Assembly (NCBI GenBank): GCA_902535565.1
Contig: CACAUH010000003.1
Coordinates: 1-40,467, forward strand
Source of the DNA: an uncultured Bacteroidota bacterium
GTDB taxonomy: Bacteria > Bacteroidota > Bacteroidia > Flavobacteriales > UA16
Direction: 5' to 3'
Length of the DNA: 40,467 nt
Below are positions 7,536 through 15,995 of the stretch, piece by piece; the stretch's first letter is position 1; each line of letters opens with the position of its first letter. The translations under genes were made by a program, and so were the position numbers. A model generated the notes under the pieces. It was given only the letters and a program-made list of their open reading frames with translations, searched no databases and was not told the DNA's origin.

Positions 7536-8663
7536 ATGACCTCCCTTTTCACCCGTTTCCAGCGGTGCATGACCAAAGCCTTGACTTTGGGCCTTTTTAT
7601 AGGGGCCACGGTGACGGCGACGGCGTCGGGCGACACCCATGCAGAAGGCGGGTTCAACCCGAGTGAATTTATCATCCACCACATTCAGGATGCGCACGAA
7701 ATTCACCTGATTGGCGGCATTCACATTCCGCTTCCGGTGATTGCATATGCACCCAACACAGGGCAGTTTGACGTCTTCATGAGCAGTGCTCTGCACCACG
7801 GTACACACCAAGGCGGGTCAGGTTTGTGGTACACCATGGACCATGGTGTCTTGTCTGCATATGATCACAACCCATCTGGACACGATCACCATGGTTACGA
7901 GGAACATGCTGATGATGACCACGGAACCCCCCACACCGGAGGGGTAGACATCGTGGACCTTTCCATTACAAAAAGCATATTCGGAATGCTCCTGATGATG
8001 GGCCTCGTTCTTCTTCTTTTTGGACAGGCGGCCAAGGGTTATTCTAAGCGAAAGGGCCAAGCGCCTACAGGCCTTCAAAATGCGCTTGAGCCGATGGTGC
8101 TTTTCATTCGCGATGAGGTGGCCATTCCGAGCATTGGAAAGCAGAAAGCGGAGCGCTACTTGCCCTTTTTGTTGACGGTGTTCTTCTTCATTTTCTTTAG
8201 CAACCTTCTGGGCTTGATTCCTTTTATCGGTGGTTTCAATATCACCGGAACCCTTGGCATTACTCTGGTTTTGGCGACGCTGGTGTTCTTGATTACCACA
8301 GTTTCTGGAAACAAGCACTACTGGAGCCACATACTTTGGCCGTCAGGTGTTCCTCTGCCCATCAAGTTCATTCTGGTCCCCATCGAGATTGCCAGCATCT
8401 TTATTAAACCTGCAGTCCTGATGATTCGTTTGACCGCGAACATCACTGCGGGCCACATCATCATCTTGTCCTTTACCTCGCTGATTTTCATTCTTGGAGA
8501 ACAGTTCGGTGGGGGCGTTGGAATGGGTACAGGCGTTTTCTCTACGCTCTTCATGATTTTCATGTACCTGATTGAATTCTTGGTTGCCTTCTTGCAGGCA
8601 TACGTGTTCACGTTGCTTGCAGCCCTGTATTTCGGGGAAGCCACCCATGAAGCCCATCACTAA
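7536..8663 (+). CDS. atpB: F0F1 ATP synthase subunit a
   Basis: A 375-residue subunit a, the membrane stator half-channel for protons. A signal-like hydrophobic N-terminus (to about residue 30) is followed by a long His-rich extracytoplasmic region (about 40-145), as in other Bacteroidota AtpB proteins. The canonical multi-helix domain comes next. The essential stator Arg is visible in MIRLTANITAGH, and the C-terminal helix contains LVAFLQAYVFTLLAALY. The frame is open to an ATG at 7470, but the ATG at 7536 gives the better leader and lies after the -7-like element. It is followed by atpE after 30 bases. Confidence 0.95.
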   Translation: MTSLFTRFQRCMTKALTLGLFIGATVTATASGDTHAEGGFNPSEFIIHHIQDAHEIHLIGGIHIPLPVIAYAPNTGQFDVFMSSALHHGTHQGGSGLWYTMDHGVLSAYDHNPSGHDHHGYEEHADDDHGTPHTGGVDIVDLSITKSIFGMLLMMGLVLLLFGQAAKGYSKRKGQAPTGLQNALEPMVLFIRDEVAIPSIGKQKAERYLPFLLTVFFFIFFSNLLGLIPFIGGFNITGTLGITLVLATLVFLITTVSGNKHYWSHILWPSGVPLPIKFILVPIEIASIFIKPAVLMIRLTANITAGHIIILSFTSLIFILGEQFGGGVGMGTGVFSTLFMIFMYLIEFLVAFLQAYVFTLLAALYFGEATHEAHH

Positions 8664-8693
8664 GACAACCTAAACAACCCAAATCCATACATC

Positions 8694-8936
8694 ATGGAAC
8701 TCGCAATGATCCTTCTGGAATCAATGAATCAAGGTCTCGCAGGTCTCGGCGCCGGCGTCGCAGCTATCGGAGCCGGTATCGGTGTGGGCCGCATTGGCGG
8801 ATCTGCCCTTGAAGCAATGGCACGTCAACCTGAGATGAGCGGAGACCTCCGCGCCAACATGATCGTGGCTGCAGCCCTCGTAGAGGGTGTTGCGCTTTTC
8901 GCGGTCATCGTTTGCCTTCTGGTCGTTTTCGCCTAA
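8694..8936 (+). CDS. atpE: F0F1 ATP synthase subunit c
   Basis: An 80-residue two-helix hairpin, the rotor ring protein. The first helix has the alternating glycine pattern (GLGAGVAAIGAGIGVG), the polar loop is ARQPE, and the second helix carries the ion-binding carboxylate E64 in ALVEGVALF. The residues after E64 are Gly and Val, not the Ser/Thr of sodium-binding c subunits, and no Gln is seen in the first helix, so proton use is inferred. It lies within the atpB-atpG run, 18 bases before atpF. Confidence 0.96.
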   Translation: MELAMILLESMNQGLAGLGAGVAAIGAGIGVGRIGGSALEAMARQPEMSGDLRANMIVAAALVEGVALFAVIVCLLVVFA

Positions 8937-8954
8937 TCCCCAACGCACTCCGAC

Positions 8955-9452
8955 ATGGATGCGTTGTTGACACCCGCTTTCGGATCGGTCGTTTGGGCGA
9001 CGGTCTCCTTCTTGGTGGTCCTGTTCTTGCTCCGCAAGATGGCATGGGGCCCCATCCTCCAAGGTCTCAAGGACCGGGAAGAGGAAATAGAGGGGGCGCT
9101 GAACTCTGCGAAGGAAGCGCGTGCGGAAATCCAAAACCTGCAGTCGGACAATGAACGCCTGCTGCAAGAGGCCCGCGCGGAGCGTGACGGCATGTTGCGC
9201 GATGCGCGCGACATGGCCGACAAGTTGGTTGCCGACGCCAAACAACTTGCCAAAGACGAAGGCGAGCGCATGATTGATCAAGCCAAACAGGCCATCGATG
9301 GTGAGCGCGCGGCGGCTGTGGCAGAGCTGAAGGCAGAAGTAGCTAAACTCAGTCTGGAGATTGCGGAGAACTTGGTTCGCCAGGAGCTCAAGGGCGACGG
9401 CGCCCAGCAAGAGCTAATAGGCCGCATGATTTCGGATTCTAAACTGAACTGA
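8955..9452 (+). CDS. atpF: F0F1 ATP synthase subunit b
   Basis: A 165-residue peripheral-stalk subunit. One N-terminal transmembrane helix (FGSVVWATVSFLVVLFLL) is followed by a long charged amphipathic helix with regular Ala/Glu/Lys/Arg content (about 45-150) that dimerises as the stator stalk. Only one b-type subunit gene is present, as in most non-photosynthetic bacteria. It begins 18 bases after atpE and ends 4 bases before atpH. Confidence 0.95.
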   Translation: MDALLTPAFGSVVWATVSFLVVLFLLRKMAWGPILQGLKDREEEIEGALNSAKEARAEIQNLQSDNERLLQEARAERDGMLRDARDMADKLVADAKQLAKDEGERMIDQAKQAIDGERAAAVAELKAEVAKLSLEIAENLVRQELKGDGAQQELIGRMISDSKLN

Positions 9453-9456
9453 CCGC

Positions 9457-10011
9457 ATGTCTGCTACTACAGTTGCCCGTCGCTATGGAAAGTCCTTGCT
9501 CACGTTGAGCAAAGAGCAAAATGCGGTGGACGCAGTCGAGCAGGACATGCGGGCGTTGATTGAGGCAGCCAAAGAGAATCGAGAACTCTCGACTATCTTG
9601 GCCAGCCCTGTTGTTCGACCTGAAAAGAAGGAGGCCATCGTGCGTGCCGTCTTTGCAGGTGCCCATGATTTGACAACGGCGTTTTTGGCGCTGTTGGCCA
9701 AGAAGGGCAGAGCGGGGTTGATTGCGCACATGGCCGAGGCCTTCGTTGCTCTTGTGCGAGAGGAGCGGGGTGTCGTTCTGGCGGAAGTCGTGACGGCAGT
9801 GCCGCTTGACGATGTGCGTCGCTCTGAAATCAACGCACTGATTGGCAAGGTCCACGAGGGAGGTGTGGAATTGTCAGAAACAGTCGACCCCCAGCTCATT
9901 GGCGGCTTTAAGCTGCGCGTGGGTGACCGGATGATCGACGCCTCGGTGTTTCAGTCCCTTCGGACGTTACACCGCAACCTCACCAACAACCCTTACGAAC
10001 CGGCTTACTGA
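9457..10011 (+). CDS. atpH: F0F1 ATP synthase subunit delta
   Basis: A 184-residue delta subunit (OSCP family), which joins the b stalk to the top of the alpha/beta hexamer. The N-terminal helical domain starts with VARRYGKSLL. The C-terminal part has the signature region LIGGFKLRVGDRMIDASVFQSL. Length and gene order (between atpF and atpA) are canonical. Confidence 0.95.
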   Translation: MSATTVARRYGKSLLTLSKEQNAVDAVEQDMRALIEAAKENRELSTILASPVVRPEKKEAIVRAVFAGAHDLTTAFLALLAKKGRAGLIAHMAEAFVALVREERGVVLAEVVTAVPLDDVRRSEINALIGKVHEGGVELSETVDPQLIGGFKLRVGDRMIDASVFQSLRTLHRNLTNNPYEPAY

Positions 10012-10026
10012 GCGTACCTAGACCTC

Positions 10027-11607
10027 ATGTCCCAGATCAAACCCGCTGAAGTATCCGCCATCCTGCGTGAGCAGCTTGCCGGAAATCAATCTGAGGCCGA
10101 CCTCCAAGAGGTTGGCACTGTCCTCCAAGTGGGGGATGGAATTGCCCGTATTTATGGCCTCTCCAACGTGCAGGCTGGAGAGCTCATAGAGTTTGAGAAT
10201 GGCGTCCGTGGCATTGCATTGAACCTCGAGGAGGACAATGTGGGCGCGGTTTTGCTTGAACCCTCCGGAGAACTCAAGGAAGGTTCATCTGTGAAGCGGT
10301 TGAACCGAATTGCCTCGGTCAAGGTGGGCCGCGGCATGCTTGGCCGCGTGGTCAATACGTTGGGTGAGCCTATTGATGGAAAGGGCCACATCGAAGGAGA
10401 TCTTTATGACATGCCGATGGAGCGGAAGGCGCCAGGTGTGATCTATCGTCAGCCTGTAAACGAGCCGCTGCAAACCGGAATCAAGGCCATTGACTCGATG
10501 ATTCCGATTGGCAGGGGCCAACGGGAGCTCATCATTGGCGACCGCCAAACCGGAAAGACGACGGTGGCCATTGACACCATCATTAACCAGAAGGAGTTTT
10601 ACGATCGCGGGGAGCCCGTGTATTGCATATACGTGGCCATTGGACAGAAGGGCTCTACGGTTGCGGGTATTGTTCAGACGCTTGAAGAGGCGGGTGCAAT
10701 GGCATACACCGTGGTTGTTGCGGCGACAGCATCAGATCCGGCACCATTGCAGTTTTACGCCCCTTTCACGGGTGCGGCGATTGGCGAGTTTTTCCGGGAT
10801 ACTGGTAACCCCGCGCTTGCGGTCTATGATGACCTGTCTAAGCAGGCTGTTGCGTATCGCGAGGTTTCATTGTTGCTCCGCCGCCCACCGGGTCGTGAGG
10901 CTTACCCTGGAGACGTATTCTATCTGCACAGCCGCCTGTTGGAGCGCGCAGCCAAGGTGATCTCAGACGACAACATTGCAAAGGAGATGAACGATCTGCC
11001 GGAAAGCCTCCGTCCCATGGTGAAGGGGGGTGGATCAATGACGGCGTTGCCCATTATTGAGACGCAAGCGGGAGACGTTTCTGCATACATCCCCACGAAC
11101 GTGATTTCCATCACGGACGGACAGATCTTCTTGGAGAGCAACCTCTTCCTCTCTGGAGTGCGTCCGGCCATTAACGTTGGTATTTCTGTGAGCCGGGTTG
11201 GTGGTTCAGCGCAAATCAAGTCCATGAAGAAGGTGTCGGGTACATTGAAGTTGGACCAGGCGCAGTACCGTGAGCTTGAGGCTTTTGCGAAGTTTGGATC
11301 TGACCTCGATGACGCCACCAAGGCCGTGCTCGATAAGGGCATGCGCAACGTGGAAATTTTGAAGCAAAACCTCAACTCGCCCATGCCGGTTGAGGAGCAG
11401 ACAGCCATCATTTATGCGGGCACAAAGAACCTGCTCAAGACTGTTCCCGTGAACCGTGTCAAGGAGTTCGAGACAGCATACCTCGATTACCTGAGAACGA
11501 AGCATGCCGACACAATGGCCGAGCTCAAGAGCGGGAAGTACTCTGATGAGGCGCAGGCAACCATGAAGGCTGCCGCTGAAGAGGTGAGTAAGCAATTCGC
11601 CAGCTGA
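10027..11607 (+). CDS. atpA: F0F1 ATP synthase subunit alpha
   Basis: A 526-residue alpha subunit, the non-catalytic nucleotide-binding subunit of F1. The P-loop GDRQTGKT lies at residues 171-178. The arginine-finger region ([14 protein letters not shown]) and the segment [19 protein letters not shown] are conserved. Normal length, 15 bases after atpH and 7 bases before atpG. The catalytic beta subunit gene is not in this window. Confidence 0.98.
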   Translation: MSQIKPAEVSAILREQLAGNQSEADLQEVGTVLQVGDGIARIYGLSNVQAGELIEFENGVRGIALNLEEDNVGAVLLEPSGELKEGSSVKRLNRIASVKVGRGMLGRVVNTLGEPIDGKGHIEGDLYDMPMERKAPGVIYRQPVNEPLQTGIKAIDSMIPIGRGQRELIIGDRQTGKTTVAIDTIINQKEFYDRGEPVYCIYVAIGQKGSTVAGIVQTLEEAGAMAYTVVVAATASDPAPLQFYAPFTGAAIGEFFRDTGNPALAVYDDLSKQAVAYREVSLLLRRPPGREAYPGDVFYLHSRLLERAAKVISDDNIAKEMNDLPESLRPMVKGGGSMTALPIIETQAGDVSAYIPTNVISITDGQIFLESNLFLSGVRPAINVGISVSRVGGSAQIKSMKKVSGTLKLDQAQYRELEAFAKFGSDLDDATKAVLDKGMRNVEILKQNLNSPMPVEEQTAIIYAGTKNLLKTVPVNRVKEFETAYLDYLRTKHADTMAELKSGKYSDEAQATMKAAAEEVSKQFAS

Positions 11608-11614
11608 TTTATCC

Positions 11615-12499
11615 ATGGCCGGTCTCAAGGAAGTACGCAATCGAATCGCCTCTGTTGGTAGCACCCGGCAGATCACACAGGCGATGAAGCTGGTTTCTGC
11701 GGCGAAGCTGCGGAGGGCGCAAGACGCGGTGACGCAAATGAGGCCCTATGCTGAAAAGCTGCAGGAGATTTTGGTCAACGTCTCGGCGTCTCTGGACGCG
11801 TCTGAAAACCCCTACGCGGTAGAGCGTGAAGCAGAAAAGGTGTTGTTGGTCGCTGTGACGTCCAACCGTGGCTTGTGTGGGGCGTTCAACAACAACATCA
11901 TCAAATTGGCGCACCAGCGAATCAAGGAGCTGGAGGGCAAAGACGTCCACGTTTTGTGCCTTGGAAAGAAGGCTGCAGATGTTTTCCGACGAACGGAACA
12001 CTTTACTACGCTGGACTTGGGCAATGAGCCTCACACGGTGTTTGACAACCTGAATTTCCAAGGGGCAGCGGAAGCTGCGGGTCAGGTTATGGAAGCTTTC
12101 CGTTCCGGCAAGTACGACCGGGTGGAAATCCTATACAACCGCTTTGTCAACGCGGCGGTTCAGGATGTGATGTGTGAGCAGATGCTGCCCATTGAGCAAA
12201 CACCGATTGAAGAAACAGCGGAGACGGTGGCCACTTCAGTGGATTACATTTTTGAGCCCAGTCGCGAGGAAATTGCCGAAAACATCATTCCCAATACCTT
12301 GAAAATTCAGTTGTACAAGGCGCTGTTGGACAGCCATGCTTCTGAGCACGGGGCGCGGATGACGGCGATGCACAAGGCCACGGAAAACGCAGGCGAAATG
12401 CTGCGCGAGCTCAAACTGAGCTATAACAAGGCACGTCAGGCAGCCATTACGGCAGAAATTCTCGAGATTGTGGGCGGCGCGGAAGCGTTGGAAGGATGA
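11615..12499 (+). CDS. atpG: F0F1 ATP synthase subunit gamma
   Basis: A 294-residue central-stalk subunit. The N-terminal rotor helix is recognisable (RNRIASVGSTRQITQAMKL), as are the Rossmann-like middle segment (SNRGLCGAFNN) and the C-terminal helix (YNKARQAAITAEILEIVGGAEAL). It is the last ATPase gene here. atpD and atpC (beta and epsilon) do not follow, as is common in Bacteroidota. Its 3' end overlaps or abuts a sensor kinase gene. Confidence 0.97.
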   Translation: MAGLKEVRNRIASVGSTRQITQAMKLVSAAKLRRAQDAVTQMRPYAEKLQEILVNVSASLDASENPYAVEREAEKVLLVAVTSNRGLCGAFNNNIIKLAHQRIKELEGKDVHVLCLGKKAADVFRRTEHFTTLDLGNEPHTVFDNLNFQGAAEAAGQVMEAFRSGKYDRVEILYNRFVNAAVQDVMCEQMLPIEQTPIEETAETVATSVDYIFEPSREEIAENIIPNTLKIQLYKALLDSHASEHGARMTAMHKATENAGEMLRELKLSYNKARQAAITAEILEIVGGAEALEG

Positions 12500-12509
12500 T
12501 CCCACCAAC

Positions 12510-13970
12510 TTGATTCGACTCTCATTACGGAAACGACTGCTGCTGGCGATGCTGGCAGTGACTGCGTTGGGCTTTATCCTGACGGGAGCGGCCACATATA
12601 TCGGGTTTTCTCGATTGGACGCGGACTACAATGTTGCGCGTCTCGAAAGAAAGGAGTCCGCCGTAGCCAAGAGTTTGGGCTTTGCTTTGAGAAGGGCCGT
12701 TGGTGATGACGTGGAAGCGTTGTCGTTGAGTTGGGCTGTTGTTTCAGCCGGGTTTGCGGATCGGGTCGTTGAGATGGAAGCGGTACACGGTCTTCCGATA
12801 GCTGTGTACCGATTGGACGGCGCACTTTTCGTGACATCTTCTGTAAGACGCCCGGAAGACTCGGGATTTCCCACGGAAGTTGACCCGGAGGTTTTGATTG
12901 CCCTTGCCGAGGGTGTCTCCCGCCTCGAAGTGCCAACAGGGAATGGGGACTATCTGGCGTACTGGTATCAGTTGAATGCTGACCTGTGCCCAGTGGCCTT
13001 GGTTGCTTTACGCTATGAATCAAGGAGCCTAGAGGCTGTTGCGCGCAGTGAGTTCATGCGCAACCTCGGTGCCGTTTTTGCACTTGTTTTTGGAGCAGCG
13101 GTGGCCTTGGCTTTTTTCTTGACTCAATCGATTACTCAGCCTCTTGCGCGTTTGGGAAGTCGAATGGATGACATGGACGTGGGACGTGAGGCGGCGGCAG
13201 AGCCATTGAAATACGACGCGGCGCCAGGGGATGAAATTGGTGCGCTTGTGGAGCGATATAACAGGATGGTGGAGAACGTGAGGCGATCGGCGTTTGCCTT
13301 GGCGCAATCCGAACGGCAAAGTGCGTGGCGCGAAATGGCCATGCAGGTTGCCCATGAGATTAAAAACCCTTTGACCCCTATGAAGCTTGGAATCCAGCAG
13401 TTGGAGCGAAGGGCGCTTGATGCGGAGTCAGAGCCCGAGGAGTTAAAAAACCGAATTGTGGCCATGTCGTCTACGTTGCAGGGTCAGATTGACCTGTTGT
13501 CTAGGATAGCAGGCGAGTTCAGCACTTTGGCGAGGCTTCCACAAGGTGAATTGTTGCCGCTTTCCTTGAAGTGCTTGTTGGAGGAGGTGGTCTTGCTGCA
13601 TGGGGTGGAAGGCGTCGGGCCAACGTTGAGTTGTGATGGGGACGTTGAAGTCCAGGGTGACGCGGATCAATTGAAGCGGTTGTTTTCGAATTTGATCATC
13701 AATGCCCAGCAGGCCATCGGTGACGGGCCCGGCGAGGTTTGGGTGGTTTTGGATGCTTCTGTGCGTTGCGTGCTTGTCAAGGACAGCGGTCTGGGCATGT
13801 CGAAGGAGGTTGCAGAACGTGTCTTTGAGCCTCGTTTTACCACCAGAGGCGGTGGGTCAGGCTTGGGGCTGGCCATGGTCAAGGCCATTGCCGAGCGGCA
13901 TTCTTGGCGTGTGGTCTTTGATAGCAAGCCCGGCCTTGGCACTGAATTTCGACTCTTTGTCAAGGGGTGA
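12510..13970 (+). CDS. HAMP-containing sensor histidine kinase, NtrY-like
   Basis: A membrane sensor kinase of about 486 residues. It has an N-terminal transmembrane helix (LLLAMLAVTALGFILTGAATY), an extracytoplasmic sensor region of about 160 residues, a second helix (LGAVFALVFGAAVALAFFL), and a HAMP linker starting at TQSITQPLARL. The phosphoacceptor H box is VAHEIKNPLTPMKLGI, followed by a HATPase with N-box (FSNLIINAQQAI), G1 (VKDSGLGMS) and G2 (GGSGLGLAM). No ATG is available: a GTG at 12468 would overlap atpG by 32 bases, whereas a TTG at 12510 gives the compact basic N-terminus IRLSLRKRLLL. I prefer the latter. No response regulator is adjacent. Confidence 0.88.
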   Translation: MIRLSLRKRLLLAMLAVTALGFILTGAATYIGFSRLDADYNVARLERKESAVAKSLGFALRRAVGDDVEALSLSWAVVSAGFADRVVEMEAVHGLPIAVYRLDGALFVTSSVRRPEDSGFPTEVDPEVLIALAEGVSRLEVPTGNGDYLAYWYQLNADLCPVALVALRYESRSLEAVARSEFMRNLGAVFALVFGAAVALAFFLTQSITQPLARLGSRMDDMDVGREAAAEPLKYDAAPGDEIGALVERYNRMVENVRRSAFALAQSERQSAWREMAMQVAHEIKNPLTPMKLGIQQLERRALDAESEPEELKNRIVAMSSTLQGQIDLLSRIAGEFSTLARLPQGELLPLSLKCLLEEVVLLHGVEGVGPTLSCDGDVEVQGDADQLKRLFSNLIINAQQAIGDGPGEVWVVLDASVRCVLVKDSGLGMSKEVAERVFEPRFTTRGGGSGLGLAMVKAIAERHSWRVVFDSKPGLGTEFRLFVKG

Positions 13971-14012
13971 GTCAAATGCTTATGGCCCACCTTCAGTTTT
14001 AAATCAGAGGGA

Positions 14013-14789
14013 TCAGCCTTGGGGCACGACCGACGCGGGAAACCACAGCGGTCGAGAGGGGGCAGCGTCGTTGATGAAGGGCGCGACTTGCATTGCCAAC
14101 AAGCCAAGGCCTTCTGAAAGCCCCTGAGGCACGCAAAGAAGCTCTGAAATGGTAGTGCCTATGCGAGGGGATCCCTTGGCATAAAAGAAGGCGTTGTGCG
14201 CCCGCAAAATGCCGTTATCGTTTTCCCGGTCTACACTGGGAAGGTCCAGAAGCAGGTGTTGGACCCCATAACGGACCAGAATTTCGGCAAAGCCGTCGGC
14301 CAGGTAGGGCGGGTTGGTGTTGCTCCAGTCTCGTTGGACATCACTTTTCGTGCAGCGGAGAACAACGGCTCGCGGCGCTTTTTGTGACAACAGTTCGGAC
14401 GCCTTTTCTATAGCAGAAGTCGGCACCACCCAGTTTTGATCAGCGGATTCAGGTTGAGCCTCAATCAAAAGAGCGGGCAACAAGAACGGCATGTGTTCAG
14501 AACGCGCCAGCGCATCGATGGGTTGGAATTCATCAGAGATGTGCTCCCTGGTTTCTGTATGGGTGCCGTGTGCGTGAGGATTGAAGGTGAGGTCCCGAAA
14601 GTTGACACTTCCCCCTTCTGCGATTGATCCAACCCAATTTGCGGTTCGCACCGGGCTTGCTTTGGCTGGTCCTTTGTACCAAGCACGAGGCAGTCCGGTG
14701 TGTGGGTTGACAGGAACGCTCAGATCTGTTGCGGGTCCCGTGGCGCGCCATGTGTGGCCGTGGTGGTCGAGTTCGATGCGGAGGGTCAT
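14013..14789 (-). CDS. Cyclase-family (kynurenine formamidase-like) metal-dependent hydrolase
   Basis: A protein of about 258 residues with the cyclase/formamidase fold (PF04199-like). The metal-site region reads NPHAHGTHTETREHI, recognisable as the HxGTHxDxPxH signature of this family but with Glu in place of Asp and no Pro. Later conserved features are LLLDLPSVDRENDNG and the HNAFF segment. Family members hydrolyse amides or cyclic esters; the substrate here is unknown. No kynurenine pathway neighbours are present. Two start codons lie three codons apart (14798 and 14789). It faces the sensor kinase gene convergently and follows the barrel-protein gene, from which it is separated by a terminator. 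Confidence 0.78.
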   Translation of the reverse strand: MTLRIELDHHGHTWRATGPATDLSVPVNPHTGLPRAWYKGPAKASPVRTANWVGSIAEGGSVNFRDLTFNPHAHGTHTETREHISDEFQPIDALARSEHMPFLLPALLIEAQPESADQNWVVPTSAIEKASELLSQKAPRAVVLRCTKSDVQRDWSNTNPPYLADGFAEILVRYGVQHLLLDLPSVDRENDNGILRAHNAFFYAKGSPRIGTTISELLCVPQGLSEGLGLLAMQVAPFINDAAPSRPLWFPASVVPQG

Positions 14790-14823
14790 GGAGGCCAAGT
14801 TGCCGAGACTTCAGCGAGGGGAC

Positions 14824-14861
14824 AAAAAAGAAAAGCCCCGCCGATGAGGGCAGGGCTTTTC
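14824..14861 (-). terminator. Rho-independent terminator after the outer-membrane barrel gene
   Basis: On the minus strand a 12-bp stem (one mismatch; + positions 14830-14841 with 14850-14861) is followed by a T-rich run. It lies 20 bases beyond the stop codon of the barrel protein and before the cyclase gene, so the two are probably transcribed separately. Confidence 0.75.
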
Positions 14862-14880
14862 CAATGGGATGTGTTTCCGA

Positions 14881-15825
14881 TTACTGGAAGAGGTAACCAA
14901 GGCGGAGTTGCGCTTGGAATTGGGTTCCGAGCGAGCCTCCCTGTTGGCCTCCCGTCCAGAATGGGCGGTCGTTGATGTTGGCAGGGTGCTGACCGCTGTA
15001 TGCGTGTCCAACGAGGTCAACGCTGCCTTGAATTGGGGCGGGCATCTCGGTGAGGTCACTGGGGTCTACTGCATTTTGCGTGCCCCAGAACAGATTGTAC
15101 GCAACGTTGTCAGTCGCAGAAATTTCCATGTCGTTTACCGTGGAGCTCCTGAACCCAAGACCGGCTTCAGCACCCAAGTAGAGGTAGTCCGTGATGTAGG
15201 CGTCGAAACCGGTCACAAGGCCGACCATAAATACGCTGGCACTCTGGGTGAGGGTTTGCGTCCAAACGATGTACTGGTCTTGGTCACCGACTTGGTTCTC
15301 GTCGTCTGCACTCCAGAACTCCTGTTCGAAGGAAGAACTGGTGACACCATATCCCACCTCAAAACCAACGTATGGGCTGAGCTTGTCTCCACCGGCATCA
15401 AAGTGCTTCTCATAACCAGGCGCAATCATCCAACTGCTCTGGCTAAAGGTATCGTACATGTCGGGGCTGGGAATTTCGTCGTCACCCGAAGTAACGTATG
15501 CGCCTGCGATGGCCGGAATACCACCCTCTACGACAGTGCCGTCCGGCATAATGCTATAGTAGGGCTCCGGACGACCAACGCCGTTAAAGTCAAACTCGCG
15601 GAATCCGATTGACTTGGAGTTGGTGCTATTCAAGGTCAAGCTTAAACGGAAAGCGGACTCTTCGTCCGTGAAGTTCCGGTACTTAATGGTGGTTCCATCA
15701 ACGGGGCTGTTACCAAATGGAGTGAATTGTAGCTCGATATTGTGCTCGCCGCCGAATTGCTTCTGGGCGTTGGCCGTGACTGCGAAGAGGGCAACCAAGG
15801 CAAGGGCTGACAGGATGTGCTTCAT
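14881..15825 (-). CDS. Outer-membrane beta-barrel protein, function unknown
   Basis: A 314-residue protein with a clean Sec signal peptide (MKHILSALALVALFAVTANA, cleavage before QKQFGG). The mature part alternates hydrophobic and polar residues in strand-like stretches (EHNIELQFTPFG, AFRLSLTLNS, LSPYVGFEVGYGV, YLYLGAEAGLGFR). It finishes with FQAQLRLGYLFQ, an aromatic-rich last strand as required for barrel insertion, though the final residue is Gln. Acidic Asp/Asn-rich loops separate the strands. This fits the 8-12-strand porin-like proteins common in Bacteroidota. No specific substrate can be assigned. The frame extends upstream to 15909, but the signal peptide defines the start at 15825. 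Confidence 0.82.
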   Translation of the reverse strand: MKHILSALALVALFAVTANAQKQFGGEHNIELQFTPFGNSPVDGTTIKYRNFTDEESAFRLSLTLNSTNSKSIGFREFDFNGVGRPEPYYSIMPDGTVVEGGIPAIAGAYVTSGDDEIPSPDMYDTFSQSSWMIAPGYEKHFDAGGDKLSPYVGFEVGYGVTSSSFEQEFWSADDENQVGDQDQYIVWTQTLTQSASVFMVGLVTGFDAYITDYLYLGAEAGLGFRSSTVNDMEISATDNVAYNLFWGTQNAVDPSDLTEMPAPIQGSVDLVGHAYSGQHPANINDRPFWTGGQQGGSLGTQFQAQLRLGYLFQ

Positions 15826-15995
15826 CTTGAGGTTTCTGAAAAAAGATTTCCGGCCGCAAGAAAGGCAATTCCGTCTAAGCTTTTGGGGATATACACTGTT
15901 TTTCCACATTTCCCCCTGTGGATGCCTAAAACAGGATCAGAAGCTCGGTGACCCTGAGTGCCTGATTTCCTTCATTTTGATGTCATTTTGCAGGC

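Noticed and set aside
14869..15612. 247-codon plus-strand frame opposite the outer-membrane barrel gene
   Set aside because: The minus-strand protein has a signal peptide, barrel pattern and terminator; the plus frame has none of these.
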